This document shows, piece after piece, positions 22,462 to 33,641 of a stretch of 64,000 nt of DNA (the first letter of the stretch is position 1; the number at the start of each line of letters is the position of its first letter). Below the pieces are notes generated by a model. It was not told the origin of the DNA. It was given only the letters and a program-made list of their open reading frames with translations, and made no database searches. The DNA is taken from positions 1,488,001 through 1,552,000 of the forward strand of contig CM074705.1 in NCBI GenBank assembly GCA_037367355.1. Direction: 5' to 3'. The translations under genes were made by a program, and so were the position numbers. The DNA comes from Neoscytalidium dimidiatum. Lineage: Eukaryota; Ascomycota; Dothideomycetes; Botryosphaeriales; Botryosphaeriaceae.

Positions 22462-24420
22462 ATGGCATCTGGCCTAAAAACTTCCGCCCTGGAAACCATT
22501 TTCGGAGAATATTCTACCGACTCCAAGCCCTCAGAAGGAGAGAAACCAGAATGGCAGCGTCTCGCCGCCGAGAAAAGAGCGTCCAACCTGACCAAGATCC
22601 CCAAAGAATGGCGCCTTCCTAGATCCACGCTTGAGAACGTTCATGAAGACTCGAACATCAGTGTGCTCGATATTCCTCGTTCCTCTGGACTGCTCACTGA
22701 GGAAGAGCTCCACATCACCGAAGATTACGATGCCACCGCTCTGTTCGAGCAGCTGTCTAAAGGCTCGCTGAAAGCCTACGATGTAGCTGTGGCCTTTTGC
22801 AAGCGCGCCGCCATCGCACATCAGACGACCAATTGCCTGACCGAGATCTTCTTTGACCAGGCTCTGGAGCGGGCTAAGCTGCTTGATGAGTACTGGGCAC
22901 GCGAGAAGAAGCCCCTGGGGCCGCTGCACGGTATTCCCATCAGCCTGAAGGACTCCTACATGGTTAAAGACGTCCATCACACCTGCGGCTACATCTCTTT
23001 TCTGAAGAACCCGCCAGCGGAGAATAATTCTCCGATGGTACAGACGCTGTTAAACTTGGGCGCTGTGCTCTACGTCAAGACCAATATCCCACAGACGTGA
23101 GTAGCAATTACATCAAATTCCGGACCGGGAAGGGAGCACTTCCTCCCGAAAGTAGACACTCACCCTCTGATACCTCCCAGCTTCATGACTGCCGACTCGG
23201 AGAACAACGTCTTCGGCCGCACCCTCAACCCGCGCCGCCTGTCTCTTACTGCCGGTGGCAGCTCCGGCGGCGAAGGTGCCCTTATTGCCATGCGCGGCTC
23301 CCTCCTCGGCGTCGCCACCGACGTTGCGGGCTCCATCCGCATCCCGGCCTTCTGCAACGGACTCTACGGCTTCAAGCCCACCGCCAACCGCCTACCCGTA
23401 CGCAGTCCCTCCTCTCCTCCACTGTTCTTAGAGAAAAAGAAAAGAAAAAAAAAACCCACTAACGAGAACTTCCCAACCCTGCAGTTCGGCTACAACGCCG
23501 TCCCCGGCCGCCTGGGCTCGCCCTCGCCCATAATCCCCCTCTCCGGACCCATCGCGACAACGCTCCGCGACTGCGAGCTCCTCATCCGCAGCATCGTCGA
23601 CACCGACCCCTGGCTCCTCGACGACGGAGCCCTAGGCATCCCCTGGCGCACCCTCCCCTCCACCACAACCACAACCACAACCACCACCACCGCGTCCTCG
23701 CCCCCAAACCGGCCCCTCCGCCTCGGCCTCCTCGCCGAAGACCCCTCCCAGCCCCTCCACCCGCCCGTCCAGCGCGCCCTCCACACCGCCGCCCAGAAGC
23801 TCTCCGCCGCCGGCCACACCATCGTGCCCCTCTCCACCGCCGCGCCGACGCTCCCCACGCTCTCCGCCGTCGCCGCCCTCGCCTGGAAGTTCTTCGCGCT
23901 CGACCCGCAGAAGACGGCGCTGCGCTTCGTCCGGGCCGGCGGCGAGCCGCCGATCAAGTCGCTCGCGACGATGCGCGTGCCGGCCAACGACGGGTGGACG
24001 CCGACGCTGGACGCGCTGTTCGACCTGGCGGTCGAGCGCAAGGCCGTCGTGCGCGCGTACCACGACGCGCTGGTCGCGCACCGCCTGGACGCGCTGCTGC
24101 TGGCCCCGCACTGCGCGCCCGCCGCGCCGCACGACTCGTACGACGGCGGCGGCGGCGCCGCCCACACCGCGCTCGCCAACGTGCTGGACTGGCCCGCGTG
24201 CGTGCTGCCCTTCGCCGCCGCCGACGCCGCCGCCGACGCCGCGTTCGCGCGCGACCGCGACCGCGACCGCGACCGCGTCCGCGTCCGCTACCGGCCCGAC
24301 TACCGCCCGGCCGACGTCGAGGGCATGCCGTGCGCCGTGCAGCTGCTGGGCCGCCCGTTGAGGGACGAGGAGTTGGTGAGGGACGTCGCGGTCGTGGAGC
24401 GGGTGTTGAGGGCCGCGTAG
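22462..24420 (+). CDS. acetamidase/fatty-acid-amide-hydrolase-type amidase
   Basis: Amidase-signature hydrolase of 595 residues from exons 22462-23096, 23181-23397 and 23485-24420. It should hydrolyse small amides to acid plus ammonia, like fungal acetamidases. The catalytic triad is complete: Lys in PISLKDSY, the cis-Ser in TAGGSSGGEGA and the nucleophile Ser in DVAGSIRIPA. Intron 1 (84 bp) joins NIPQT to FMTADSENN. Intron 2 (87 bp) joins ANRLP to FGYNAVPG and is stopless with a length divisible by three. The third exon carries two low-complexity insertions: a run of ten threonines (about 23660-23692) and an Arg-Asp repeat (about 24247-24290), both after the catalytic core. Third-position G/C is moderate in exon 1 and nearly saturated in the last 900 bp. 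The ATG at 22462 has an A at -3 position context (CATCATGG) and begins the conserved region sensibly. Confidence 0.9.
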
Positions 24421-25207
24421 GCGGAGGGAAGGGGTCGCCGGTGTTGAGGGAGAGGATCGGGGTGGGGGAAAAGAAGTTGGAAGTCGTCGTCCGGACGCGA
24501 CGCACGTACAGTTGCTGTTGCAATCATTGGTGATTGGCGTCGTATGAGTGGTGCGGTACTGCTTGCCTACGAGAGACTGAGACAGAGGAGCCACTGGATA
24601 GAGTCAATGAAAATTTGCCTTTTATTATGGACACTGTGGGAAACTTGAAACCACCCCCCAGTACTTGGCGGACAAGAAAGTAGTGCTGGCAAGACTACCG
24701 GTGCTGGGAATCGTGGAGGACAAAGGAACGCTGCTGATGGAAGCAACGGCGAGAGGTAAAATGCAACTTTGAATAAGAAATGCCAGAGACCGCTTATCGT
24801 TCGTTCGTGACAAGGAAAAATAGTACAGTAGTGAAGAAGAAAAGTAGACCCCCCAGGCCATCCGTTTTCGCATCCGTTCATCGGGCCGGTCAAGTCAAAC
24901 CGTCGTTACTCGAGCATATGCAAGGCTGTATCTTCCATCCATCCCTCAAAGAGGGAAAACTTTTTTTTAAAAAGAGCTTTTGTTATGCAGAAGCAACACC
25001 CCACCAGAATCCTTTTTTTTTTTGATATCCCGCAAGAGAAGAGAGTTCCCGCAGGACGACTGAAAAAGGAAAATCCCGACCGATGCAGAGCAAAGATGCT
25101 CATCCCTATCCACCCATCGACTACTCGGAACATTAAGCCGTAGCTGTAAATGTAGTCACCACGCAAGAATCCCCCTCCCTGCGCATCCCGGAACTGAGTT
25201 GAGTAAT
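24421..25207. other. convergent intergenic region between amidase and Bfr1
   Basis: Contains both 3' untranslated regions. A 22-nt match to the fold-back repeat arm lies at 24476-24497. The Bfr1 side is A/T-rich with homopolymer runs of T (about 24960-24967 and 25013-25023). No gene is seen. Confidence 0.5.
24476..24497. repeat. partial copy of the fold-back repeat (left arm)
   Basis: Matches the left arm of the element at 30801-30823 across about 20 of 22 positions if one extra G is allowed, ending in the exact palindrome CGTCCGGACG (24488-24497). No matching right arm was found downstream. It lies in the likely 3' untranslated region of the amidase. Confidence 0.4.
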
Positions 25208-26879
25208 CTAAGCGGTCGCGGCCTGCTCCTTGTCCTCGATGCTGGCCTTCTCCAGCTCCTTCGCCGCGTCAACCGCGGCATCCTGCTCCTGGGCAAGTTC
25301 GGCCTCAGCGTCAGCGCTGCCATTGACCTGCTGGTTCTTAGCGGCGGGCTTCTTGGCGGTGTCCTTGGCACCAGCATCGGTGCCATCGTTCTCGGCAGCG
25401 TCAAGCTTCTCGATCTCCTTCTTGGCCTTCTCAATGTTCTGCAAACGAGCCAGTCAGCACACATTGGTCACATCGAACATCGGATGAAGATCCGAAACTC
25501 ACCTCCTTGGTCTTGCGATCCTGATCCTTCTTGAAGAATTCCAACTTCTCCTTGAGCTTCTCGACGACGGCAGGAACATCAGCTTGGCTGGCAGGAGCCT
25601 CAACGCTGAGCTTGGTGAGCTGCTCGATCACGCCGATGGACAGATTGAAAGTAGAGGGAGCGGCGGCGGTCTCCTTGTTCTTCTTGTTCTTCTTGCCCTT
25701 CTTGCCGCCAGTACCGGCAAAGTAGTCCTCCTCTTCCTTCTTGACAACCTTCATGCCCTTGAACGCGGAGTCGTCGGTGGTCCTGCTGGCCGTGGCGGCG
25801 AACTTCGAAGTGCCATTGGTCTCCTTGGCCGGCAGAGCAGAGGGGTCGAAGTAGCGGATAAGGCCCTCGGCGGTCAAGATCTCGTCGGTGTACGCAGGAG
25901 CGCTGGCCTCCTCCAGCTTGGCATCGGCGATTTCGCGACGCTTCTTCTGCTCGTAGGCCTTGCGCTCAGCCTCCTGCCTCTCCCTCCTGGCCTTGTAAGC
26001 CTCCTGCTCGTAGTTCCGGTACGCCCGCTTCTGCTCGTAGAACTTGTCCTTGTACTCCTTGAGCGCGGTCCACTTGGCCTGCTGCTCGGCGTGGGCCTTG
26101 CTGCGCTCGTCGCGGAGAGAGTTCAGATTCTTGTAGGCTTCGTCTTGCTCGGCCTTGATGGCGTCGAGCTCGGTCTGGATCTGCGTGTACCGGTCGCTGA
26201 GAGCCTTGGCTTCGGGGTCATCCAACGACTTGCGGAGATCCGAAATCTTAGCCTTGAGGTCCTGGATGCCCTTCTCGGCCTGCTCAAACCCGGCAAAGTT
26301 CTTCTTCTGCTTAGTCAGGTTCGAGATGTCCGCCAAGGCCTTCTTCTCGTCGACAATCTTCATGGATCCGGAGTCCACCTGCTTCTGCAGACGGGCGATC
26401 TCACGGTCGACCTCGTCGACGTTCTTGAACGGCACGCGGCTGCGCGCGGCCTTCTGCTCCTGTTGGCGGGCCTTGAGCTGCTCCTCCAGCTTCTTGATCT
26501 GGTCGAAAATCGTCGTCTTCGAGCCCTTCTTGGCCTGCTGCTTCTTGCGGATCTCCGCAAGCTCGGCACGCAGCTCCTGTTGCTTCTTGGCGGTGGGCGA
26601 GTCCTTGTTGTTGGGGGTCGCGAGGTCGATCTTCGCCTTCAAGGCTTTCTAAAAGAGCGGTGATGGATGGTCAGCAGCGTTGCGAGGCACAATGGGACTC
26701 GACCCGCCCAGTCCAGGCGCATGCACGTGGCCGCGGAAAGAACGTACGAGCTTCTCCTGAGCAGCGGTGTGCTCCTTTTCCTTCTCGATGAGGCCTGCCT
26801 TGAAAGCGTCCTCGTCGGGCTTCTCAGGCTTGACGAATTGCTGCTTCTTGGCAGCAGCGGGAGCGGCGGTGTCAGCCAT
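25208..26879 (-). CDS. bfr1: Bfr1-like nuclear segregation / mRNP coiled-coil protein
   Basis: Protein of 502 residues from exons 26748-26879, 25503-26648 and 25208-25438 (minus strand). In yeast, Bfr1 associates with polysomes and mRNPs at the ER, and its loss affects brefeldin A resistance and ploidy. The sequence is dominated by charged coiled coil from about residue 45 to 290 (for example KKLEEQLKARQQEQKAAR and PFKNVDEVDREIARLQKQVDSGSM, the latter typical of Bfr1). A basic GGKKGKKNKKNK segment follows near residue 350, then a shorter C-terminal acidic/alanine-rich helix. Introns are 99 bp and 64 bp with standard GT-AG ends, both phase 0 or frame-consistent. Length is similar to yeast Bfr1 (about 470 residues). 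The ATG at 26879 opens a short conserved basic head (KKQQFVKPEKPDEDAFK). Confidence 0.88.
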
Positions 26880-29049
26880 TGTGGAGGGCGGGCGATGCGT
26901 AGGCGCGGGCGCAGTGGACCAAGGGATGCGGGGCGTGGGCGCGACCGAGAGCGTGGAGGTAATGGATTGCGAGCGGCCTCCGCGAGGGTGTCTTCGGGGG
27001 TGGGCGAGAGGAAGGGTGGAGTGGGATAGTGAAGTAGCGCTGTCTGGCCTGAAGTCAAGTCACGGCAACTTTTCGCCTGTGGCTCAACGAACCCCCGGCA
27101 TGCCAGGGTCCGCTTAGGAGAGCCCAGGACACCTTCTGATCCCGGCGACCTTACCGCCTTGACCGTGAACGACATTCCGCCCACGTGTTCGAAACTTTTC
27201 TTGTGTTGTCTTTCAGCCGCGGGAGCTTGACGGCTGTGGTAGATATCGTAGTTGGGAAGACTGTCTTAAGTCCCATGGACGACACGCGGAGCCCGGTTAC
27301 GCCTAGGATGCCGGCTAAGAGAGGCGGAGATCGTCCATATTGCGCCAGTACTCGCCCAAATCCATAAATTTTACCTGCAAAAACGGCGCGCGAAATACCG
27401 TTTGGTGTTTGATACTAAGATGGTCCGGCAGATGCGTTAATAGGCCCGTCGCGCTGAAAGGCGGCGGCGCTGGTGACACTGAACCTCCCCCCGGCCTGGC
27501 GTAGCGCAACCAGCACCACAAGCGGCCTTGACGGCAACCGTACCATCCGACAACGTCATTGCCCGCTTTGCTCTCGCCCTCCAGTCATTGACTTCGCTGT
27601 TACTGACATGCGATGCACGGTGGGCCTCAATTGCCCCAGCTAGCCTGGCTTGAGCCTCTCCCAACACCTCCGGTTGACGCCTACGGGATGAGCCTGCTTC
27701 CCGCCCTTCAACGGACGCAAACCTACGCAAGCCTTCGACTTCAATTGAGAAATCCTGTGTCATCCACCCCATCCCGCACCGTGAGCGAAACAGGCAGAGC
27801 CGTTACTTATGGATGACAGCAATAAGGTGATTACACCTGCCTTTCAATGTAACATCTTGGGGGATCCAGGGTGTGAGATGGATGGGTATTCCAGCTGACG
27901 GTCGGGGCCAAATATGCAGTTTCCATGGACAGGATGAAATGGACTATAATCAGGTCTGTTATGGAGAGTTAAAGTCCTCACTTAGATAGCTTTGTTGCAA
28001 TACTCAAACAACAATCACCTCTACATAAGCTCCTTCATTGTTCATGCCATTGCGATTATCACATGCACTAACATCCGATATCTGCAAAGCTCTCAGCTTG
28101 AGTACATGTAAGCACTGGGAGCTAGATGTAAGCTCGATATGGTTGTTCGTTTGAGATGAGGTCAGCTATGCTATAAGTGCACAGGAGTAAGGATTTTAAG
28201 CGCAGACCCATAACAGCAGCAAGCTAGGGGAGGCGTGGGCAGTTGAAGCAGGCGTCCAGACACACATATAGTCGGTTCTTGCTAATATTTGCGTCTGGAT
28301 GACTGCTTCAATTCCCAATCAAGAACTTCCAGCAATAGGCACACTATTTTGAAGCGACAGTAGGCGAATAATTGTGTTCCCGTGTCGTTGGTAGCCCGCC
28401 GCAAGCCCAGGTGATGTTTTAGCGTAGGTCCGCGGGCGATGGAGTTATAAGCGCCATTTCCAGTGTCAAGTTTTGCTCTTGATGATTGAGTAATAGCCTC
28501 GCGAAACCATGCGGGGGATCCTTTCACGGCGAAGATTCACAAGAGATTATTTATTCACTCCCATTTGTCTTCCAGTAAGAGTATCGGCGCGTGAATAAAT
28601 GCATTTCATTTCACATTACACCGAGGAGCACGGCGCCGAACAATCGTGGTAATCCAGCGCTTCAAGCTGCACCCTAGCTCTAAATAAAGTTGGGGGTGCC
28701 GAACTGTCCTTCGCCGACCTCGTTCTCCCCTGAAATTTCAGACTACATGGTGCTTCTCTCGTTGGACCATTGCAAATATTGGCTCCGCATCTTCTAAAAG
28801 ATCGTTAAGCGTAGGACGGGGTGCGAATAAGCCAAGGAGCTTCTATCAGCTTTCATTGCACGCGCAAGCAGTGTTCCCTCTGCGGCTGTTTGCACTCGGT
28901 GACTGACGCGCTCTTGCCTCGAACAGTGCATCACGTGTGCACGCAGTTACTGAATTCGCAGGAAGCAGCGTGTTGCTGCCCCGGCGAGCCCCAGAACGCG
29001 CGGGGGCAGCTGGAGCTGCTCCTTCCCAACTAGATATTTCGAGTGTGGG
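26880..29049. other. 2.2 kb gene-poor interval with a fold-back repeat
   Basis: Upstream of Bfr1 (minus) and of the gene at 29559 (plus). It holds the complete but diverged fold-back copy at 28241-28312. A minus-strand ORF of 111 codons at 27437-27772 lacks domains and is not called. The 27830-28620 part is comparatively A/T-rich. Confidence 0.45.
28241..28312. repeat. fold-back inverted repeat, diverged copy
   Basis: Arms of about 21 nt at 28241-28261 and 28291-28312 share TTGAAGCAG at the outer end and a GTCCAGAC-type core, separated by a 29-nt loop. Compared with the copy at 30801-30873, eight of about nine arm differences are transitions, several at CpG positions of the CGTCCGGACG core. 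Both copies are preceded by TGGGC. The loops share no similarity. Confidence 0.7.
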
Positions 29050-29058
29050 TATTTAAAT
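29050..29058 (+). promoter_or_regulatory. TATA-like element of the gene at 29559
   Basis: TATTTAAAT about 500 bp upstream of the start codon, followed by a pyrimidine-rich leader in which I find no ATG before 29559. A GTAAAT donor-like site at 29371 and a TTGCCAG acceptor-like site at about 29524 could define a leader intron. Confidence 0.4.
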
Positions 29059-29558
29059 TTCCTCCCGACTCGACCCATCCTCCCTCTCCTCTTCAGCACC
29101 ACCACAGACCACCTTCGCTCAGGCAGTACGTGACTTCACGGGCTTGCCTGAAGCTACTACTTTCCTCTTCTTTCACACGCTCTTATCGTGCCTCAGAAAA
29201 GCTCGGCGGAGTGGCCTCGTCGCCCGCCCAGCTCCTCTTCTCACTTGCCTCCGGCCTTCATCAACCTCCAACAGTCAACCACAATACTTCCTCTGCAACC
29301 AACCTTCGCACCAGCTTACCTTGCAGCTGACTTCGGCTGGTTGTAATCCTCGCTGAGCCTCGCATTGACAAGGTAAATCTTACCTGCAAGTGACCTCACC
29401 ATCTTCCCATCCTCTTGCATCCTGACCGCGCTCAACGCCGGCGTAGGATCGCAGCTCACTGCACCTATTCCGCCAACATCACTGCCCGCATCTCGTGTTT
29501 TCGTGAGCTTACGGTTATTGCCAGATCTTCGTCTACAAGAACAACAAGGTCTGCAATC

Positions 29559-30571
29559 ATGTCTGGCGATTCGCGTCCTGAATCTCCGTCGCGCCCTCAG
29601 CCTCCGCAATGTCCTCAGACTCGGACCCCGAGCTCTCCCGGTGATGTCGACCTTCCGCAGGTGAACGGCCATGCCGAGGCATCCGCTTCTCCAGGTAAGA
29701 GATTACCAAGATCTTCATGTAATTCTCCCTGACATCCAAGCAGATAGTGATAGCATGGAAGGCGTTCAGTTCGCCGCACCCGCCCAGATGGAACTCGCGA
29801 TGCCATTCCGTAGACATCTCCGTAACAGGTTTGGTCTTCGCCCGCCCCCGCCGACGCAGGTCAATGATTCAAACTCCAACTCCCCTTTGGACCTTTCGGC
29901 CGTCAATGTTGGCCTTATCGGCGCGCCTACCCTCGCTCCGGAGAACACACCCGTTCCGAGTATTGCTCCCTCTGACCGTACTCCGCGTAGCCAGGGTTTA
30001 CCAACCATTGAGGAAGCTCTCGAGCGTCTTCCGGATCTTTCCTCTGACGTGTAAGTCTACTTTTTCCTGCTTGTATGCGTGAAAACTGATGGTCCACAGT
30101 AGCTCGGCAGCGACCACGTTGGCGGACTTCCCTCTCCCGGAGGATGAAGACGGATTCTTCCAATCTAGCCCGGTACTGCCGTCGAGTCCCACCATGGTCA
30201 GCAGGTCTTCGACTCCCTTGTCGCATCACGGGGTCCGCGAGCATTCTGACTGGCAGGAGGACGTCGAGGGAGACCTGGATCGTTCACTGGCTCGTCTGGC
30301 CAACTTGGCGAGTGATGACCGCGAACAGGACGGCAGCTTGAGCATTGAGCAGCACTACACTCGCCGCCTTGACGCGGCCATCGAGCGCCAGTCGACTCGC
30401 TATGCTTCTCTTCCCGACGCGAAGGAGACCATCAACGCTCTGCGCTTGCAGCGTGCCAAGCTTAGGTCGATGCTGGAGTTCATTGTGGCTGAGGTGGTTC
30501 AGGATGAGGGCGAGATCGTGGCCTCTGTCGCTCAGCTGTTGGCTGAGATGGACCAGGAGAACATTCAGTAG
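29559..30571 (+). CDS. unrecognised fungal protein, C-terminal helical region
   Basis: Exons 29559-29694, 29744-30050 and 30100-30571 give 304 residues. Both introns are 49 bp and restore the frame (SPG to DSDS, as SP|D; SSDV to SSAATT). The first about 180 residues are Pro/Ser-rich and likely disordered. The last about 110 contain predicted helices with heptad-like spacing (HYTRRLDAAIERQSTRYASL, then INALRLQRAKLRSMLEF and an acidic VQDEGEIVASVAQLLAEM). I do not recognise a family. The clean splicing, a TATA-like box and an ATG-free leader make it a confident gene of unknown role. It could be a small coiled-coil adaptor; nothing in the neighbourhood narrows this. A fold-back repeat sits about 1.2 kb upstream and another 230 bp downstream. 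Confidence 0.75.
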
Positions 30572-31317
30572 AGGATGGCGTGCTTATCAATGACCGGGAT
30601 GGGAAAATAGCTACTATATGGGGACCGTTCGAAACGAAAAGGGAAAATCTGCTGTTGCTCAGGTAGCTATAAAATGGATGGATTCGGTGTCTATCAAACC
30701 ACTCAAGCTAACTGGACAATTGTGATGAACAACTGTGACAATGAGAGGTATAAGGAAAACGGCAAAAGGCATGCACACGGTAGACTAACATCTTATGGGC
30801 AGTTGAAGCAGTCGTCCGGACGTGAGTGCCATGCTACCTGCTGTACGTTTACGTCCGGACGGCTGCTTCAACTCTCCATGGTGTGGATATTGACCGATCA
30901 TGGTGGTAGGTTGGCGAAGGAACGTCCGGGCCGTGTTACTCGGGGAAACGTGAAGACGCGCAGAGCTCGGGCCCGGACCAGGATGTGCGCATATGCATGC
31001 ATGGCATCTCTTTCACGCCGCCGCATCGCCGACCTCCGCTGCATTGTTTGCGACTCCCACCCGGACGACCACAGCTCGGACCCTCGCACCGCGAAAAGTG
31101 CTTCGACCGCTCCCATCTTCGATCCTTCGCGCGTCCGACCGGCAGGCCATGCTCGCGCAATCCAATTGCCCTCACACCAAGTGAAACCGATCCACGCCCA
31201 TACGAGCGAGAGCGCGCCGGGGAGGCCCCTACGCAACAACACCTTTTTGTTTACTAAAAAGCAATTCCTCCCCCCCTCCAACACACACACACACTCTCTC
31301 TCTCTCAGCCGGTCGCC
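30572..31317. other. intergenic region between the 29559 gene and Mad1
   Basis: Contains the intact fold-back repeat (30801-30873), then a stretch with CA/CT dinucleotide repeats (about 31281-31306) just before the Mad1 start codon. Long ORFs on both strands over 30900-31500 are compositional. Confidence 0.5.
30801..30873. repeat. fold-back inverted repeat, intact copy
   Basis: Two 23-nt arms at 30801-30823 and 30851-30873 are reverse complements with a single mismatch, separated by a 27-nt loop. Each arm contains the 10-bp palindrome CGTCCGGACG (30813-30822 and 30852-30861) and outer TTGAAGCAG. As RNA it would form a long stem with one G-U pair. No target-site duplication or transposase is evident. 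Confidence 0.8.
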
Positions 31318-33641
31318 ATGGCCCGCAACACCAACCAACCCTCCTTCAACTTCTTCACCGGCGAAACGGCGGGCGACGCGGCGGAACCGCCGCCCGCGCC
31401 CGCGCCGTCCTTCCGCGAGACGCTGCGCCAGTCGACGGCCGTCAAGCCAGGTGGGTGTCCCGATCGCCCTCCTCTCACATGCGGCGCATGTTCTTCTCTG
31501 CCGTCGGGCTGACGGGATGGCGGAAAACCCCACATAAAACAGACCATAGCAACGAGGACCTGCGCGCGCAGATCAAAACCCTGCAGTACGAGCTCGATTC
31601 GCTGCGGCAGGAGCGCGAGATGAGCGCGCTGAGCCACCAGGCGGAGCTGCGGGACGCGCAGAACAGGGCGGACGCGGAGTACCAGCGGGCGCAGGTGAGT
31701 TCCCACCGGAATCACGGCATCCACGAGCGAGGGGAAGCAGGGAAGACAAAAAAAAAAAAATAGGGCTGATGCTTAGTTTTCTTCTTATTTTCACTCTAGG
31801 CAGCCGAATCGGCCAGCAAGGCGGCGGCCGCGAAGCACGAGGCGCTGCAGCGCGAGATGAACGAGGCGGCGACGCTGCGCGCGAACGAGCGGGCGGAGCT
31901 GGAGCGGCGGGTGCGCGCGCTGCAGGAGAGGAACGCGGCGCTGCAGGAGGACGCGGACGAGGCGCGCGGCGAGCTGGCGGCGCTGGAGCGGCAGGGCGGG
32001 CACCGGTACAAGGAGCTGGAGGCGCGGCACGCGGCGCTGCAGGCGTCGTTCGCGGAGCTGCGCGCGGAGCTGGACGGCCAGGTCGCCGCGCTGCAGCAGG
32101 CGCAGCAGCGGCTGGCCCGGCGCGAGGCCGAGGCCGGCGAGATGGAGAGCGAGATCATCCGGCTGAAGGCGCAGTCCGGCGACCGCGACACGCTGGCCGT
32201 GATCAAGCGCGAGCTGTCGGAGCAGGTGGCGCACATCAGGAAGCTGGAGGGCGTGAATCGCGAGCAGCAGGCGGAGCTGAGGCACTTCCGGAAGGTGCAG
32301 AAGAGCGTGGAGGTCGTCGAGGAGGAGAAGAGGGCGTTGGAGAACCGGCTGCGCATGATGGACGATCTTCGCAGGGAGCTGAGCGAGGAGCAGCTCAAGC
32401 GGCAGATCTTGGAGGACGAGAGGACGGCGTGGACGGCGTATCTGGAGGGCCAGGCGCAGGCCGAGGGGGAGCTGCAGTTCGAGACGCCGGAGGCTTTGGC
32501 GAAGGCGTTCGTCAAGGAGAGGTTGGAGAACGCGTCGATGATCGACCGTGTCGGCGCGATACAGGCGGAGCTCACGGCGAGGGACGAGACGATCAAGTCG
32601 TTGGAGGACGAGAAGGCGAAGATCCGCGAGGAGCTGGAGAAGCTGAGGAGCGCTGGCGGTGCTTCGGACAGCAAGCTTCGTCTGCGTCTCGAGCGCCAGC
32701 GGACTTTGGCCGTGAAGGAGGTGGAATACCTCCGAGCGCAGCTCAAGGCCTTCGACGCCGAGGAGAGCGAGTTCCAGCCCGACACGTTCGACGCGCAGAA
32801 ATCACAACGCATCCAGGAGCTGGAGGAGATGGTCGACAGCTACCGCAACGAGATCCAGTCCCTGCACGCCGAGCTCTCCGCCCTCGAGGAGGCCAACGCG
32901 AAGCAGATCACCATCGTCGGCAGCAAGCGGCCGCGCGACGAGGACGACGACCAGCGACTCGGCGAGCTGCGCCGCAAGAACCGACAGCTGCAGGACGAGA
33001 TCAGCCGGCTGCAGACGGAGAAGAAGGTGCTGGAGACGGAGCGCCGCGCGCAGGAGAAGCAGCTGCGCGCGCTGAAGGAGAGCTCGCGCACCCGCATCCT
33101 CGAGCTGCGCGCCAACCCCACCGCCGACGCCGAGGCTCTCAAGCTCAGCACCGTGCGCACGCTGCGCGAGGAGAACAAGGCCCTCCTGGAGCAGCTGGAG
33201 GGGAAGCTGTCGCACAGCTCGAACGCGGTCGTCCCCCACGCCAGCCTCGAGGCCGCCCGCGCCGAGATCGACGAGCTGCACCGCGCCATCGCCGACAAGG
33301 AGAAGAAGACGATGCGCCTGAAGCAGCTGTGGTCCGCCAAGGCGCTCGAGTTCAGGGAGGCCGTCGCGTCCCTGCTCGGCTGGAAGCTGGACATCATGCC
33401 CAACGGCCGCGTCAAGGTGACGTCGCTGTTCTACCCGGGCAACGAGGAGGATGGGGAGAACAGCATCGTGTTCGACGGCGAGAAGGGCACGATGAAGGTC
33501 AGCGGCGGCGAGAAGAGCGTCTTCGCCAGCGAGATCAAGGGTCAGATCGAGTTCTGGGTCGAGCAGCGGAAGGAGATTCCGTGCTTTCTGGCGCAGTTGA
33601 CGCTGGACTTTTGGGAAAGCACGACAAGAGCGGCTGATTAG
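31318..33641 (+). CDS. mad1: spindle assembly checkpoint protein Mad1
   Basis: Coiled-coil checkpoint protein that anchors Mad2 at unattached kinetochores. Exons 31318-31450, 31543-31694 and 31800-33641 encode 708 residues. Long coiled coil runs from about residue 50 to 590. A basic-acidic patch SKRPRDEDDD (near 475) could be a nuclear signal. RILELRANP near residue 526 fits the Mad2-interaction motif (basic, two aliphatics, then Pro). The C-terminal domain contains the RLK motif (MRLKQLWSAKALEF), which contacts Bub1. It is followed by LLGWKLDIMPNGRVKVTSLF and EFWVEQRKEIPCFLAQLTLDFWE, hallmark Mad1 C-terminal blocks. Length agrees with the family (about 700). Introns are 92 and 105 bp; the second acceptor follows a polyA/T-rich tract. 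It has strong third-position G/C throughout and is tandem with the preceding gene. Confidence 0.93.

Noticed and set aside
27437..27772. 111-codon minus-strand ORF
   Set aside because: ATG start but no domain, no TATA box seen, no family-like features; too weak to call.
30674..31537. 287-codon plus-strand ORF ahead of Mad1
   Set aside because: Contains the fold-back repeat and the Mad1 leader, overlaps the Mad1 first exon in another frame, and has no domain.
31769..33637. 622-codon ORF in another frame over Mad1
   Set aside because: Shadow of the Mad1 coding sequence; composition is Arg/Gly/Ala only, whereas Mad1 motifs are in the called frame.
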